Source: DSOI01 sp041394885
GTDB lineage: Bacteria; Acidobacteriota; Terriglobia; Bryobacterales; Bryobacteraceae
Assembly (NCBI GenBank): GCA_041394885.1
Contig: JAWKHI010000025.1
Location: forward strand, 42,157-106,156
Reading direction: 5' to 3'
Length of the DNA stretch: 64,000 nucleotides
Made by a program: the position numbers and the translations under genes. The notes below the pieces were generated by a model. It did not search any database and had not been told where the DNA came from. It saw nothing but the letters and a program-made list of their open reading frames with translations. The stretch's first letter is position 1. Every line of letters begins with the position of its first letter. Below, piece by piece: positions 53,196 through 62,753 of this stretch.

Positions 53196-53957
53196 ATGAT
53201 TCTTGGCAAGTTTTGGGGTGCCTTGCGCGCCCAAATCAACAAAGTGGCGAACCTGTTTTGGGAAGCGGATCCGATCGCGCAGATGCAGTACGAGCACGAT
53301 CAGGCGGTGGAGCAATTGAAGGAAGGGCGCAAGGGTTTGGAGACCTATCGCGGGCTGGTGGAAACCGTCAGCCGGCGGGTGGCCAACGCGCGCGGCCACG
53401 TGAAGAAACTCGAAGCGGAAACCAAGGCCTACCTCAAGGCCGGCGAGCGGGAGACGGCGGCGAAGTTCGCGCTGGAGCTGCAGAAGGCCAAGGGGGAACT
53501 CGGATCCTACGAAGAGCAACTGCGGATGCACGAGACCGCCTACGAGAACAATCTGAAGAAGATCAAACACGCCGCGCACAAGCTGGGCGAGGTGCGCGAG
53601 CGTATTCAGAAATACGACGCGGAATTGAAGATGAGCGCGGCGGAGGCCGAAGTGGCGGCCCTTTCCCAGAGCTTCAACCTCGACGTCACCACCGACTTCG
53701 GCCAACTCGAGCAGGTGATTCAGGGTAAGATCGACAGGAACCGGGGCCGCGCCCGCGTGGCGTCGGACCTGTCGTCGGAGGGCCTGGCCGAGATCGAGGC
53801 CGAGGAACGAATGGAGAAAGCGATGGCCGATGAAGCGCTGGCTCAGTTCGAAGTCGAACTCGGGTTGCGGTCGCCGGAAACTTCGGCAATGGCGGAAACG
53901 GCCAAGGATCTCGGGCCGGCCGTCTCGGCCAAAGACATTGCCACCGAAAAGAACTGA
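53196..53957 (+). CDS. pspA: PspA/IM30 (Vipp1) family membrane-remodelling protein
   Basis: A 253-residue, almost wholly helical and highly charged protein of the PspA/IM30 family. It starts at the ATG at 53196, so the amphipathic first helix ILGKFWGALRAQINKVANLF is at the N-terminus as in known PspA; CTGGAG at 53183-53188 can serve as ribosome-binding site. The long coiled-coil hairpin covers about 25-145 (QMQYEHDQAVEQLKEGRKGL, YENNLKKIKHAAHKLGEVRE). Later helices reach about 225, with a short acidic tail. PspA/Vipp1 form ESCRT-III-like polymers on the inner membrane and protect it during stress. It heads a seven-gene operon with an ABC transporter and an AAA+ ATPase; no pspF, pspB or pspC gene is adjacent. 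Confidence 0.9.
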   Translation: MILGKFWGALRAQINKVANLFWEADPIAQMQYEHDQAVEQLKEGRKGLETYRGLVETVSRRVANARGHVKKLEAETKAYLKAGERETAAKFALELQKAKGELGSYEEQLRMHETAYENNLKKIKHAAHKLGEVRERIQKYDAELKMSAAEAEVAALSQSFNLDVTTDFGQLEQVIQGKIDRNRGRARVASDLSSEGLAEIEAEERMEKAMADEALAQFEVELGLRSPETSAMAETAKDLGPAVSAKDIATEKN

Positions 53958-54030
53958 TCCCACCGCAGGAGCCGGCCGATAGATCGAACAAGCCCGGCGC
54001 ACGCGACGTAGTTTTTATTTAGGAGAGAAC

Positions 54031-55734
54031 ATGGCGAACGGAAACCCAAAGCCCGCTTTTTATCTTGCTGTTCTGGTTGTCGTACTGGGACTGGTCGGTT
54101 TGGGATTGTGGCGCTTCGGCGCGCTGCCGGGCGTGAGCAATGGCGGTGGCGGTGCGATCTCGGAAAGTCCCGTGGAGTCGCCTGATTCCCAAGGCATCAC
54201 CACGGCGAAGGATTACGCCTACGTCCCGGCGCAGAAGCTGCCGGAAGTCCAGGGCATCTCGAGCTACAAGCCGATGCAGGACCGCACGGTGCGGTTCGCC
54301 ATCAACGTCTGGGCCGGATGGGCCCCGATCATTTTCGCCAACGGTGGCTTCAAGGCGGGCAAGTTGTGGAAGAGCCCCTCCGGCAAGGACTTCAAAGTGG
54401 AGCTGACGCTCATCGACGACCCGGTGGCGATGCGCGACGCCTATGCCGCCGGCAGCGTCCACGTGGGATGGGGCACGCTCGACATGGTTCCGCTGTTTCT
54501 CGAAAGCCTGCGGCGCGATTCGCGTGTGATGCCCCGGATCTACCAGCAGGTCGACTGGTCCAACGGCGGCGACGGGATCGTGGTTCGGGAAAACATCAAG
54601 ACGGTGGCGGATCTGCGCGGCCAGACGCTCGTTTTGGCGCAGAATTCGCCGTCGCACTTTTTCGCTCTGAACGCCCTCATCAACGCGGGCGTGCAGCCGG
54701 CGGAGGTGAAGTTCAAGTTCACGCAGGACGCGTTTCAGGCCGCGGCGGCGTTCAACGCCGACAAGTCCATCGCCGGGGCGGTGAGTTGGGCGCCGGATAT
54801 CTACAATCTCTCCAAGGTGAAAGGCAACCGGCTGCTGGTGAGCACCGCGACGGCGAACAAGCTGATCGCCGACGTGTGGTTCGCGCGCGCCGATTTCGCC
54901 AAAGACAACGCCGACATCATGGAAGGCTTGACGCGCGGCATCTTCGACGCGATGACGGACCTGAAAGAACAGGCCAACAAGCAGACCGCGGCGAAGCTGA
55001 TGGCCGGGGGTTATTCGATTCCTGAAACCGACGCGCTCGGCATGATGGGCGACGCGCACTCGACCAATGTCGCCGAAAACCGCGAGTTCTTCCTGAACCA
55101 GAACAACCCCACCAATTTCGAACGTACGTGGGACATGGCGTACTACCTGTACAAACGCGTGGGCGTGGTGGGTGAGAAGGTTCCGTTCGATCAGGTGATG
55201 GACTTCTCGCTGATCCAGAAGCTGTCGAAAGAAGCCAAGTACTCGAGCCAGAAGGACGAATACAACGTGCAGTTCGCGCCGGTGGCCGCGGCGGCGATCC
55301 AGGGCGAGAGTCCTGAGATTCTCACCAAGACGGTGGTGATCCATTTCTTCCCGAACTCGTGGGACCTGAGCAAGAAGATCACCAAGAACGTCAACGGCAA
55401 GACGGTGGAGGAGATGTACGACCCCAACGTGAATTTCGTGGTGGAGGAAGTGGGGAAGCTCGCCGGGCAGTATGGCGCGGCGCGCATCGTGGTGGAGGGC
55501 CACACGGACTCTTCGATGAAGGGCCGTGTTCCGGAAAGCGCGGTGCATGAGCTCAGCTACAACAGGGCGAACTCGGTGAAGGAGGCGATCGTACGGAAGT
55601 TTCCGACGTTGCAGCCGAACCAGTTCGCGGCGTCGGGGATGGGCTGGGACCGGCCTGCCGACGCCACCGATCCTTTGAACAACGCCAAGAATCGCCGAGT
55701 GGAAATCAAGGTCTACCCGGCGGAAGCGCCCTAG
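54031..55734 (+). CDS. membrane-anchored solute-binding protein fused to an OmpA peptidoglycan-binding domain
   Basis: A 567-residue fusion. Residues about 9-27 form an uncleaved-looking membrane helix (FYLAVLVVVLGLVGLGLW). Residues about 85-400 are an NMT1/SsuA/TauA-type periplasmic binding protein (VRFAINVWAGWAPIIFANGG, LIDDPVAMRDAYAAGSVHVG, ADLRGQTLVLAQNSPSHFF, AVSWAPDIYNLSKVKG). Residues about 433-565 are an OmpA C-terminal-like domain (TVVIHFFPNSWDL, VEGHTDSS with H491, ELSYNRANSVKEAI, NNAKNRRVEIKVYP), which binds diaminopimelate of peptidoglycan. A conserved ABC-binding partner follows directly, so the protein should deliver ligand to, or sense for, that transporter while holding the cell wall. 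A good ribosome-binding site (AGGAGAG) precedes ATG 54031. Confidence 0.88.
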   Translation: MANGNPKPAFYLAVLVVVLGLVGLGLWRFGALPGVSNGGGGAISESPVESPDSQGITTAKDYAYVPAQKLPEVQGISSYKPMQDRTVRFAINVWAGWAPIIFANGGFKAGKLWKSPSGKDFKVELTLIDDPVAMRDAYAAGSVHVGWGTLDMVPLFLESLRRDSRVMPRIYQQVDWSNGGDGIVVRENIKTVADLRGQTLVLAQNSPSHFFALNALINAGVQPAEVKFKFTQDAFQAAAAFNADKSIAGAVSWAPDIYNLSKVKGNRLLVSTATANKLIADVWFARADFAKDNADIMEGLTRGIFDAMTDLKEQANKQTAAKLMAGGYSIPETDALGMMGDAHSTNVAENREFFLNQNNPTNFERTWDMAYYLYKRVGVVGEKVPFDQVMDFSLIQKLSKEAKYSSQKDEYNVQFAPVAAAAIQGESPEILTKTVVIHFFPNSWDLSKKITKNVNGKTVEEMYDPNVNFVVEEVGKLAGQYGAARIVVEGHTDSSMKGRVPESAVHELSYNRANSVKEAIVRKFPTLQPNQFAASGMGWDRPADATDPLNNAKNRRVEIKVYPAEAP

Positions 55735-55753
55735 GCCGCGGCGGAGAGATCGC

Positions 55754-56562
55754 ATGAATCGTCCGCGCCTGTTCGATCTCCGCGTGCCGCCACCGCCGCT
55801 CACCGGGCGGTTGCTCGGATTGGCCACCGTGGCGGTGGTGTTCGTGGTGTGGTGGGTGGTTACGCGCGGCGCGACGCCGGAAACGAGAATCGTGTCGCCG
55901 GTGATTTTGCCGTCACCGGGCGAAGTGGTCCGTAGCATGGGATCGCTATGGACCGAGCGCGCGCTGGCGGCGAGCATCGCGGCCACACTGCAGCGGGTGC
56001 TGATCGGCTTCGGGCTGGCTGTGGCGGTGGGGGTGCCGCTCGGCATCGTGGCCGGATCGTGGCGGGTGTTCGACGCCGCGGCCGCGCCCTTGGCGTTGTT
56101 CGGCCGGAACGTGCCCGTAGCGGCGCTGATCCCGCTCACCATACTGTGGTTCGGCATCGAAGAGACGCAAAAGGTGATGTTCATCTTCATCGCCTGCTTC
56201 CCGTTCATCTTTTCCGACGCGGTACGCGCCGTTACGTCGCTGCCGGACCGCTATGTGGAAACCGCGCAAACCCTAGGCGCGCGCCCGGTGCAGATCGTGA
56301 CCAAGGTGCTGGTGCCGCTCGCGATGCCCGACATCTATAAGAGCCTCCGCGGATTGTTCGGCATGGCTTTCGGCTACATCATGCTGGCCGAGTTGATCAA
56401 CGCCGAGCATGGGTTGGGGTACCTGCTCAGCACCAGCCAACGCCGCGGGTTGTCCGAGCACATCATCCTGATCCTGCTGGTGATCGCCTCGCTCGCGTTC
56501 CTGATCGATCGCTTCCTCGGATGGCTGCAGCGCGGCTTGTTTCCTTACCGGGAGAACGAAAC

Positions 56563-56566
<4 letters not shown>
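55754..56566 (+). CDS. ABC transporter permease, SsuC/TauC-like
   Basis: A 270-residue inner-membrane permease of the nitrate/sulfonate/taurine class, with about six membrane segments (TVAVVFVVWWVVTRG; LIGFGLAVAVGVPLGIVAG; MFIFIACFPFIFSDA; IILILLVIASLAFLIDRFLG). The cytoplasmic EAA loop is TAQTLGARPVQIVTKVLVPL with AMPDIYKSLRG. Like SsuC it should dimerise and bind the ATPase encoded next. The ATG is 19 bases after the fusion gene and its stop overlaps the ATPase start by four bases. The substrate is unknown: the usual accompanying sulfonatase or nitrate enzymes are absent. Confidence 0.88.
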
Positions 56567-57361
<795 letters not shown>

Positions 57362-57375
<14 letters not shown>

Positions 57376-58261
57376 CGAACCACAGCCGCCCTTGGGCGCC
57401 AGGCGCGCGAATCTCAAGGACTATCTGAAAGCGGCGTTTCTCTATCGCTGGAACCTGCTGCTGTTCGGCGGCGCCGCATTGGCGGCGGTGCTCACGCCGT
57501 GGCCCGACGCGCTGCTGCCGCTGGTGGGCGCGGCCGAGGCGGTGTACCTGAGCGGGATGGTTTCCTCCGACAAGTTCCGCCGCGCCACCGACGCCGCCGT
57601 TTACTTCGAAGAGCGCAAGCCGCAAGTGGCGCAGCACCAGCGCACATTGCAGGACACGATTTACAATCTTCCGCTGCCTTCGCGCGAGCGTTTCCAGCGG
57701 TTGCGGGACCGGTGCCTGGAGATGCGGTCCATCGCGAGCGGTGTGCGCGGGGGCGGCTTCGATGCGGCCGAGGGTGACAACGCGAGCACGGCCGCGCTAG
57801 ACCGGTTGCTATGGGCGTTTTTGCGGTTGTTGGTTTCCCAGGAAGCGCTGGCGCGGTTCCTGCGAGCCACGCGCCAGGATCAGATTCTGAGCCAGCTCGA
57901 ACAGGCGCAGGCCCGATTGAAGGACGCCAGCGCGGCCGATGAGCGGCTGGTGCGATCGCTCGAAGATAGCGTGGCGGTGCAGCAGGGGCGTTTGGAAAAC
58001 TACACCAAGGCGGCGTCGAACGCCGAATTCGTCCGCGTGGAACTGGACCGTATCGAGGCCAAGATCCACGCGCTCACCGAAGCGTCTGTGAACCGGCAGG
58101 ACGCCGGGTATCTTTCCACCCAGATCGATTCGGTGGCCGAAAGCATGGAAGTGACCGAGAAAGCACTGAGCGAGATGCAGCAGATTACGGGCATGGTGGA
58201 CGAGATGGAGGAGCCGCCGGCGATTCTGTCGGCCGAGTTCGGCGGCGGAGGGCGGGGTTAG
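57362..58261 (+). CDS. membrane-anchored coiled-coil protein of the pspA/ABC operon
   Basis: A 299-residue protein, family not recognised. After a short cytoplasmic leader (PQPPLGARRANLKDYLKA) come two hydrophobic segments forming a hairpin (about 24-42, FLYRWNLLLFGGAALAAVL, and about 48-65, ALLPLVGAAEAVYLSGM). The rest, about 75-290, is soluble and helical with strong heptad character (QILSQLEQAQARLKDASAAD, RSLEDSVAVQQGRLENYTKA, ESMEVTEKALSEMQQITGMV), and the tail is Gly-rich. It starts inside the ATPase gene and ends 3 bases before the AAA+ gene. A role as membrane adaptor between the ABC complex, PspA and the AAA+ protein is inferred from position and structure only. Confidence 0.7.
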
Positions 58262-58264
58262 ACA

Positions 58265-60046
58265 ATGGAAGCCAACCGATCCGCGGCGACCGTGACCGAA
58301 GCGCTGCCCGCCTGGGCGAACCATCTTTCCGGCCTTTATTTTTCCGGCACCACGTCGATGTTCGTGCTGCATGGGGCCGTGCACGATTTCGTGAATGGCG
58401 GCGAAGAAAACAGCTACGTGCCACTGGTGGATTTTCTGGCCGAACGCATTTTCGGCCGTTGGGATTTGGTGTTGCACTACGACCTGGCGCGCGGGTTGCG
58501 TGTGTTCGCCGGGCGCGACGGCGCACGGCTGAAGGAGATGGTGGTGCTGGCCAACCGCCGCGTGGGCGATCTCGCCGCCGCGCGCAAGGATCCACCGTCG
58601 GCGCTGGCGCTGCTGGACCGGTTCGTGATGAACAACATCATGGCGGCCGAGGGAGACCGGCTGAGCGCAGCCATCATCCTGGACGGGGCCTCGTTCGTCG
58701 CGCCCGCCGGCGACCCTGGCCGGTTGAACATGGCCGCCGCCACCAACCTGGTGACGCTGCTCAACTGGGCGTCGAGTCTGCACGTGAAGCGCCTGAACAT
58801 GGCTTTCGTGCTGATCGACGAAAAGTCATCGGCGGTGAGCGAACGGATCACCGGGAGTCCGCACGTGGCCACCATCGAAGTGGGTTTGCCTGAAGTCTCC
58901 GAGCGCGAGCGATTTCTCGGGTTCGCGATCAACGGGCGCGACTTCGCGAAGGCGTCCGACTATGCGCCGCCGGAGTTGGCGCGCCTCACCGCCGGCATCA
59001 CGCTGGTGGACCTCAACGTGATGGTGCAGACGGCGTTCGAAGGCTCCCAACGCGCCAATGGCGGTGACACGTCCGGCCGGCTGGACTCGCAGCGCATGCG
59101 CGTGCTGAAGAAGCAACTGATCGAACGCCAGTGCCTGGGGCTGCTCGAATTCGTGGAGCCGAAGTGGAATCTCGATGCGATGGTGGGTCACGAGCCGGTG
59201 AAGCAGCGTCTCCGCGACGACGCATCCCTGCTCAAGCGCGGCGCCTCCGCAATGCTCCCGATGGGGTACCTGATCTGCGGACCGGTGGGCACGGGCAAGA
59301 CGTTTCTGGCGCAGTGCACGGCGGGCGAGATCGGCATACCGTCCGTGGTGCTGAAGAATTTCCGCTCGAAGTACGTGGGCGAAACCGAAGGGAATCTGGA
59401 ACGCGTGTTGACGGTGCTGCGCGCGATGGGCCCGGTGGTGGTGATCATCGATGAGGCCGACGCCGCGCTCGGCGACCGCGATCAAAGCGGGGACTCGGGC
59501 ACATCCAGCCGCGTGTTTTCGATGATCGCCGCGCAGATGGGCGATACGCGTTACCGCGGCCAGATCCTCTGGATGCTGCTCACATGCCGTCCGGATCTGC
59601 TTCCTATCGACATCAAGCGGCAGGGCAGAGCCGAAGTGCACATCCCGCTGTTTTATCCCTCCACCGATGAGGAACTGCGCGCGATGTTCGTGGCGATGGC
59701 GCGCAAGCTGGGCGCGAAGCTGGATCCGTCGCACGTGCCGGCGATGCCTTATCGCGGCAAGTTGTCGGGCGCCGACATCGAAGGAATGGTGGGGCGGGCG
59801 CTGCGGCAATCGTTGCTGGCCGGAAGCGAGGGCATCACCGCGGAGTCCCTGGCCGCGGTGGCGGCCGATTTTCTACCGTCGACCGAGAGCGCGGAAAAAG
59901 AGCTGCAGGAGTTGGCGGCGATCCTCGAGTGCACGGACCGGCAGTTTCTTCCGGACGACGTGGTGGCGCGCGTGGATGCATTGGGCGGCCGCGCGAAAGT
60001 GGAAGAAAGATACGCGGCTCTGCGCCGCCTCATCGAATTACTTTGA
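58265..60046 (+). CDS. AAA+ ATPase with degenerate N-terminal module (Ycf46/Vps4-like arrangement)
   Basis: A 593-residue protein. The N-terminal half (about 1-270) looks like an inactive P-loop module: strands and helices of a RecA-like fold (VLHYDLARGLRVFAGRDGAR, LSAAIILDGASFVAPAGDPG, MAFVLIDEKSSAVSER) but no Walker A. The C-terminal half is a classical AAA+ domain: Walker A GPVGTGKTF at 339-347, Walker B VVIIDEADAAL with D396/E397, sensor and arginine-finger region (LLTCRPDLLPIDIKRQGRAE), and a lid helix bundle (SGADIEGMVGRALRQSLLAG). It should act as a hexameric remodelling ATPase. Being in the pspA operon, its likely client is PspA or the adaptor. It lies 29 bases before the next small gene. 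Confidence 0.85.
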   Translation: MEANRSAATVTEALPAWANHLSGLYFSGTTSMFVLHGAVHDFVNGGEENSYVPLVDFLAERIFGRWDLVLHYDLARGLRVFAGRDGARLKEMVVLANRRVGDLAAARKDPPSALALLDRFVMNNIMAAEGDRLSAAIILDGASFVAPAGDPGRLNMAAATNLVTLLNWASSLHVKRLNMAFVLIDEKSSAVSERITGSPHVATIEVGLPEVSERERFLGFAINGRDFAKASDYAPPELARLTAGITLVDLNVMVQTAFEGSQRANGGDTSGRLDSQRMRVLKKQLIERQCLGLLEFVEPKWNLDAMVGHEPVKQRLRDDASLLKRGASAMLPMGYLICGPVGTGKTFLAQCTAGEIGIPSVVLKNFRSKYVGETEGNLERVLTVLRAMGPVVVIIDEADAALGDRDQSGDSGTSSRVFSMIAAQMGDTRYRGQILWMLLTCRPDLLPIDIKRQGRAEVHIPLFYPSTDEELRAMFVAMARKLGAKLDPSHVPAMPYRGKLSGADIEGMVGRALRQSLLAGSEGITAESLAAVAADFLPSTESAEKELQELAAILECTDRQFLPDDVVARVDALGGRAKVEERYAALRRLIELL

Positions 60047-60075
60047 ACATGGCTTTGCAGCGAAGGAGACTATGC

Positions 60076-60360
60076 GTGGCTCGAATTAGTTGGTTTGACG
60101 ACGATACGGATCTGCCGGTGATCGAGGAACAGATCCACAAGCTCGAATCATTTACGCAGGCGATGGCGGACGGCATCATCAGCCGGCAGGAGTTGGAGGC
60201 GCAGCAATCGAGTCTGGTTGCGGTGATGAAGGAAGTGGAGGGAACGCTCGACGACACACAGCACGCCAAAGTGACGCAGCTGTTGATCGAGCTAAGCGCT
60301 TACAACGTCATGCGGCTTCTCAACGAGCTGCAGACGGAACGGCTGAAACGGTTCCAATAG
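60076..60360 (+). CDS. small helical protein of the pspA/AAA+ operon
   Basis: A 94-residue acidic, all-helical protein; no family recognised. The GTG at 60076 has an ideal ribosome-binding site (AAGGAG at 60063-60068, 7 bases away) and gives MARISWFDDDTDLP. Three helices follow (VIEEQIHKLESFTQAMADGI, RQELEAQQSSLVAVMKEVEG, KVTQLLIELSAYNVMRLLNE). An ATG at 60050 in the same frame lacks such a site. It is the last gene of the operon and could be an adaptor or inhibitor of the AAA+ protein (inference). A stable hairpin follows 16 bases after the stop. Confidence 0.72.
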   Translation: MARISWFDDDTDLPVIEEQIHKLESFTQAMADGIISRQELEAQQSSLVAVMKEVEGTLDDTQHAKVTQLLIELSAYNVMRLLNELQTERLKRFQ

Positions 60361-60376
60361 CGAGCCGCGGCAAGAG

Positions 60377-60412
60377 TTAACACTCATCAACAAGGCGTTG
60401 CAATGGTGTTAA
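60377..60412. other. long hairpin after the pspA operon
   Basis: A stem of about 14 bp (ttaacac, cat, caac paired with gttg, atg, gtgttaa) with a bulge on each side and a 5-base loop aaggc. No T run follows, so it is either a Rho-assisted stop, an mRNA 3' stabiliser, or an operator for the CHRD gene promoter 17 bases downstream. Confidence 0.5.
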
Positions 60413-60428
60413 ATGAGCCCGGCAAGGG

Positions 60429-60457
60429 TTGCTCTGGCATCGCGGGAAACATAGGAT
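60429..60457 (+). promoter_or_regulatory. sigma70-like promoter of the CHRD gene
   Basis: -35 TTGCTC (60429-60434), exactly 17 bp, -10 TAGGAT (60452-60457). The leader is about 45 bases and ends in a strong AAAAGGAG ribosome-binding site before ATG 60508. The same -35 hexamer occurs before the PEP-CTERM gene at 48.1 kb. Confidence 0.6.
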
Positions 60458-60507
60458 CGTGAGTGGATCCAGACTTCGTATCTGCATCAAAAGGAGACTA
60501 CTAATCT

Positions 60508-61146
60508 ATGAAAAACACTGCCCTAGCCCTTGCCGTGCTCGCGGTGGCCCCGTCACTGCTGTTAGCCCAGGGTGAGCGGACCACGGTCCGCACGCTACAT
60601 TTTCTAATGAGCCCGTCCAAGGAAGCGCCGGCTGTCAAGACCACCGCGATGGGATCGGGCCAGATTGAGATCACGGCCCGGCGTGACGCCGACAACAACA
60701 TCCTGTCAGCGTATGTCGACTTCCGGATCGACGGCTACCTGGGACAGGCGGAGAACTTCACCGGACTGCACATTCACCGCGGCGCGGAAGGCGTGTCGGG
60801 TCCGGTGGTGATCAACTCCGGGCTGCGGGGTCCGGTGGCGGCCGCGGCGGGAAACACTTCGGTGTTCTACCAGGTGGAGGTGACCGATCCGGCCCAGCTC
60901 GCCATTCTCGCGGCGATCATGGCGAATCCGGCCGGATACTATGCCAACATTCACAGCCAGAACAACCCGGGCGGCATCATGCGCGGCCAGTTGGGTGACG
61001 GCCCGGCCTCGGCTGCGTCCATCTCCAGCTTGAACACGCGGCTGGATGCCACCGACAAGGCCCTCGGTGCGTTGCAGAGCGCGGTGGATGCCACCTCGGC
61101 CCTGCTGCGTTCGGTGGCGTTCCGGCTCGGCATCGCGGTGCAGTAG
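60508..61146 (+). CDS. exported CHRD-domain protein with C-terminal helix
   Basis: A 212-residue secreted protein with signal peptide (LALAVLAVAPSLLLAQ). Residues about 30-160 form a CHRD (chordin-like) domain: LSAYVDFRIDGYLGQAENFT, GLHIHRGAEGVSGPVVI, PAGYYANIHSQNNPGGIMRG. Residues about 168-205 form a helix with heptad spacing (ISSLNTRLDATDKALGALQS), possibly for oligomerisation. CHRD domains are secreted modules of unknown molecular function, common in soil bacteria. It has its own promoter and a strong terminator, so it is monocistronic. Confidence 0.87.
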   Translation: MKNTALALAVLAVAPSLLLAQGERTTVRTLHFLMSPSKEAPAVKTTAMGSGQIEITARRDADNNILSAYVDFRIDGYLGQAENFTGLHIHRGAEGVSGPVVINSGLRGPVAAAAGNTSVFYQVEVTDPAQLAILAAIMANPAGYYANIHSQNNPGGIMRGQLGDGPASAASISSLNTRLDATDKALGALQSAVDATSALLRSVAFRLGIAVQ

Positions 61147-61172
61147 CACCCAGCGCTTCGAGCGAACAAAAG

Positions 61173-61213
61173 ACGGCGCGCCCCTCTCCGGTGAGCGCGC
61201 CGTTTTCTTTTTT
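61173..61213 (+). terminator. intrinsic terminator of the CHRD gene
   Basis: A 9-bp perfect stem (acggcgcgc 61173-61181 with gcgcgccgt 61195-61203), a 13-base loop, and a T-rich run tttctttttt at 61204-61213. Confidence 0.9.
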
Positions 61214-61301
61214 GCCGCCGGCGCGAGGCGGCGATCCGAGGCATCGCAGCCGGGAACTAAGATAAGATGCAGGCAGACCCGCAATGACCGAGGTTTAGCT
61301 A

Positions 61302-62681
61302 ATGATCCGACTTGACGCCGACCGCCCTGTTACTTTTTGCGATGGCCTGCGCCGCCGCGACTTCCTGCACGCCGGATCGATTCCGGCCCTTGGCCTGAGT
61401 CTGGGCCACATGTTTGGCCTGCGTGCCAATGGCGCCGTGGACAGCAAGGCATCCGACAAGAACTGCATTCTGCTGATGCTTGTCGGCGGCCCGTCGCAAC
61501 TCGACACCTGGGACATGAAGCCGGATGCCCCGGTGGAGATCCGCGGTCCGTTCAAGCCGATCAAGACGAATGTGCCCGGCATCGAGATTTCAGAAAACTT
61601 CCCGCGCATGGCGCGTCACGCCGACAAATACGCCATCGTCCGCAGCGTGTATCACACCGCCGCCGCTGTGCATGACACCGGCCACCAGATGATGCAGACG
61701 GGGCGTCTTTTCCAGGGCGGCGTGGAGCACCCTCACTTCGGATGCGTGCTGGGCAAACTCAAAGGACCCAAGGGCGACGTTCCGCCGCACGTTCTGCTGC
61801 CGCGCCCCATCGGCAACACCGGCGGCAACATGCCGCACGGGCAGAGCGCCGGATATCTGGGCAAGACGTTCGATCCGTTCGTGCTGAATGCGGACCCCGC
61901 GGATCCGAACTTTCGCGTGCCGGACATGCTGCCGCCGGATTACCTGACGCCGCTACGGGTGGACCGGCGCCGCAACTGGCGCGAGATGGTGGACCGCGCG
62001 GTGAGCAAGTTCGAGACGTCGCAGGAAGCCCGGCTGCTCGATTCCACCTTCCAGCAAGCCTATACGCTGATGAGCTCCGAGAAGGCGCGGGCGGCGTTCG
62101 AACTGCATCGCGAGCCGCAAGCGGTGCGCGAGAAGTATGGGCTCAACCGCTTTGGCCAATCGTGCCTGCTGGCACGGCGGTTGATCGAAGCCGGCGTGCG
62201 CTTCGTCACCATCAACATGTTCGAGACGGTGTTCGACGAAATCACGTGGGACATCCATGGATCGAAGCCGTTCAGCCCGATCTCCTGTTACAGCGACCTG
62301 GTGGGCCCGATGTTCGACATGGCGTACTCGGCGCTGCTCGAGGATCTGCAGGACCGGCGGTTGCTCGAATCGACGATGATCTCGGGCGTTGGCGAATTCG
62401 GACGGACGCCCAAGGTGAACCCGGCCGGCGGACGCGACCATTGGCCGCAGTGCTGGTCCATCCTGATGGCCGGCGGCGGCATCAAGGGCGGGCAGACGGT
62501 GGGTTCCTCCGATGAGATCGGTGCGTATCCGAGGGACAATCCAGTGACGCCGGCGATGGTGGCCGCGACGATCTACAAGGGCTTGGGGATCGATCTCGAG
62601 ACCGAGCTGCCTGGCGCGCAAGGGCGGCCGATCCCGCTGGTGGATCGCGGCGTGGAGCCGATCCACGCCCTGTTTAGCTAG
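61302..62681 (+). CDS. DUF1501 protein, stand-alone
   Basis: A 459-residue DUF1501 protein with a Tat-type start (DGLRRRDFLHAGSIPALGLS). Family landmarks: CILLMLVGGPSQLDTWDMKP, ENFPRMARHADKYAIVRSVY, RFGQSCLLARRLIEAGVRFV, ISGVGEFGRTPKVNPAGGRD and HWPQCWSILMAGGGIKGG. Compared with the DUF1501 gene at 48-50 kb it is only distantly similar and has no PSD1 partner next to it. In such stand-alone cases the DUF1549/DUF1553 gene may be elsewhere. It starts 88 bases after the CHRD terminator and ends 72 bases from the convergent nitroreductase. Confidence 0.87.
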   Translation: MIRLDADRPVTFCDGLRRRDFLHAGSIPALGLSLGHMFGLRANGAVDSKASDKNCILLMLVGGPSQLDTWDMKPDAPVEIRGPFKPIKTNVPGIEISENFPRMARHADKYAIVRSVYHTAAAVHDTGHQMMQTGRLFQGGVEHPHFGCVLGKLKGPKGDVPPHVLLPRPIGNTGGNMPHGQSAGYLGKTFDPFVLNADPADPNFRVPDMLPPDYLTPLRVDRRRNWREMVDRAVSKFETSQEARLLDSTFQQAYTLMSSEKARAAFELHREPQAVREKYGLNRFGQSCLLARRLIEAGVRFVTINMFETVFDEITWDIHGSKPFSPISCYSDLVGPMFDMAYSALLEDLQDRRLLESTMISGVGEFGRTPKVNPAGGRDHWPQCWSILMAGGGIKGGQTVGSSDEIGAYPRDNPVTPAMVAATIYKGLGIDLETELPGAQGRPIPLVDRGVEPIHALFS

Positions 62682-62683
62682 CT

Positions 62684-62735
62684 GGCACGGGGCGCTGCGC
62701 CCTCGAGGCAGCAAAGTCGGCGCCGCCCCAGCTCC
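62684..62735 (+). repeat. intergenic repeat element, copy A (52 bp)
   Basis: It starts GGCACGGGGCGCTGCGCCC, continues TCGAGGCAGCA, and ends GCCGCCCCAGCTCC, matching the outer blocks of copy B at 52256-52321, which has about 14 extra central bases. It begins 3 bases after the DUF1501 stop. An internal gggcg/cgccc stem can fold. Confidence 0.55.
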
Positions 62736-62753
62736 GTCGTTGCCGGCGACGGC

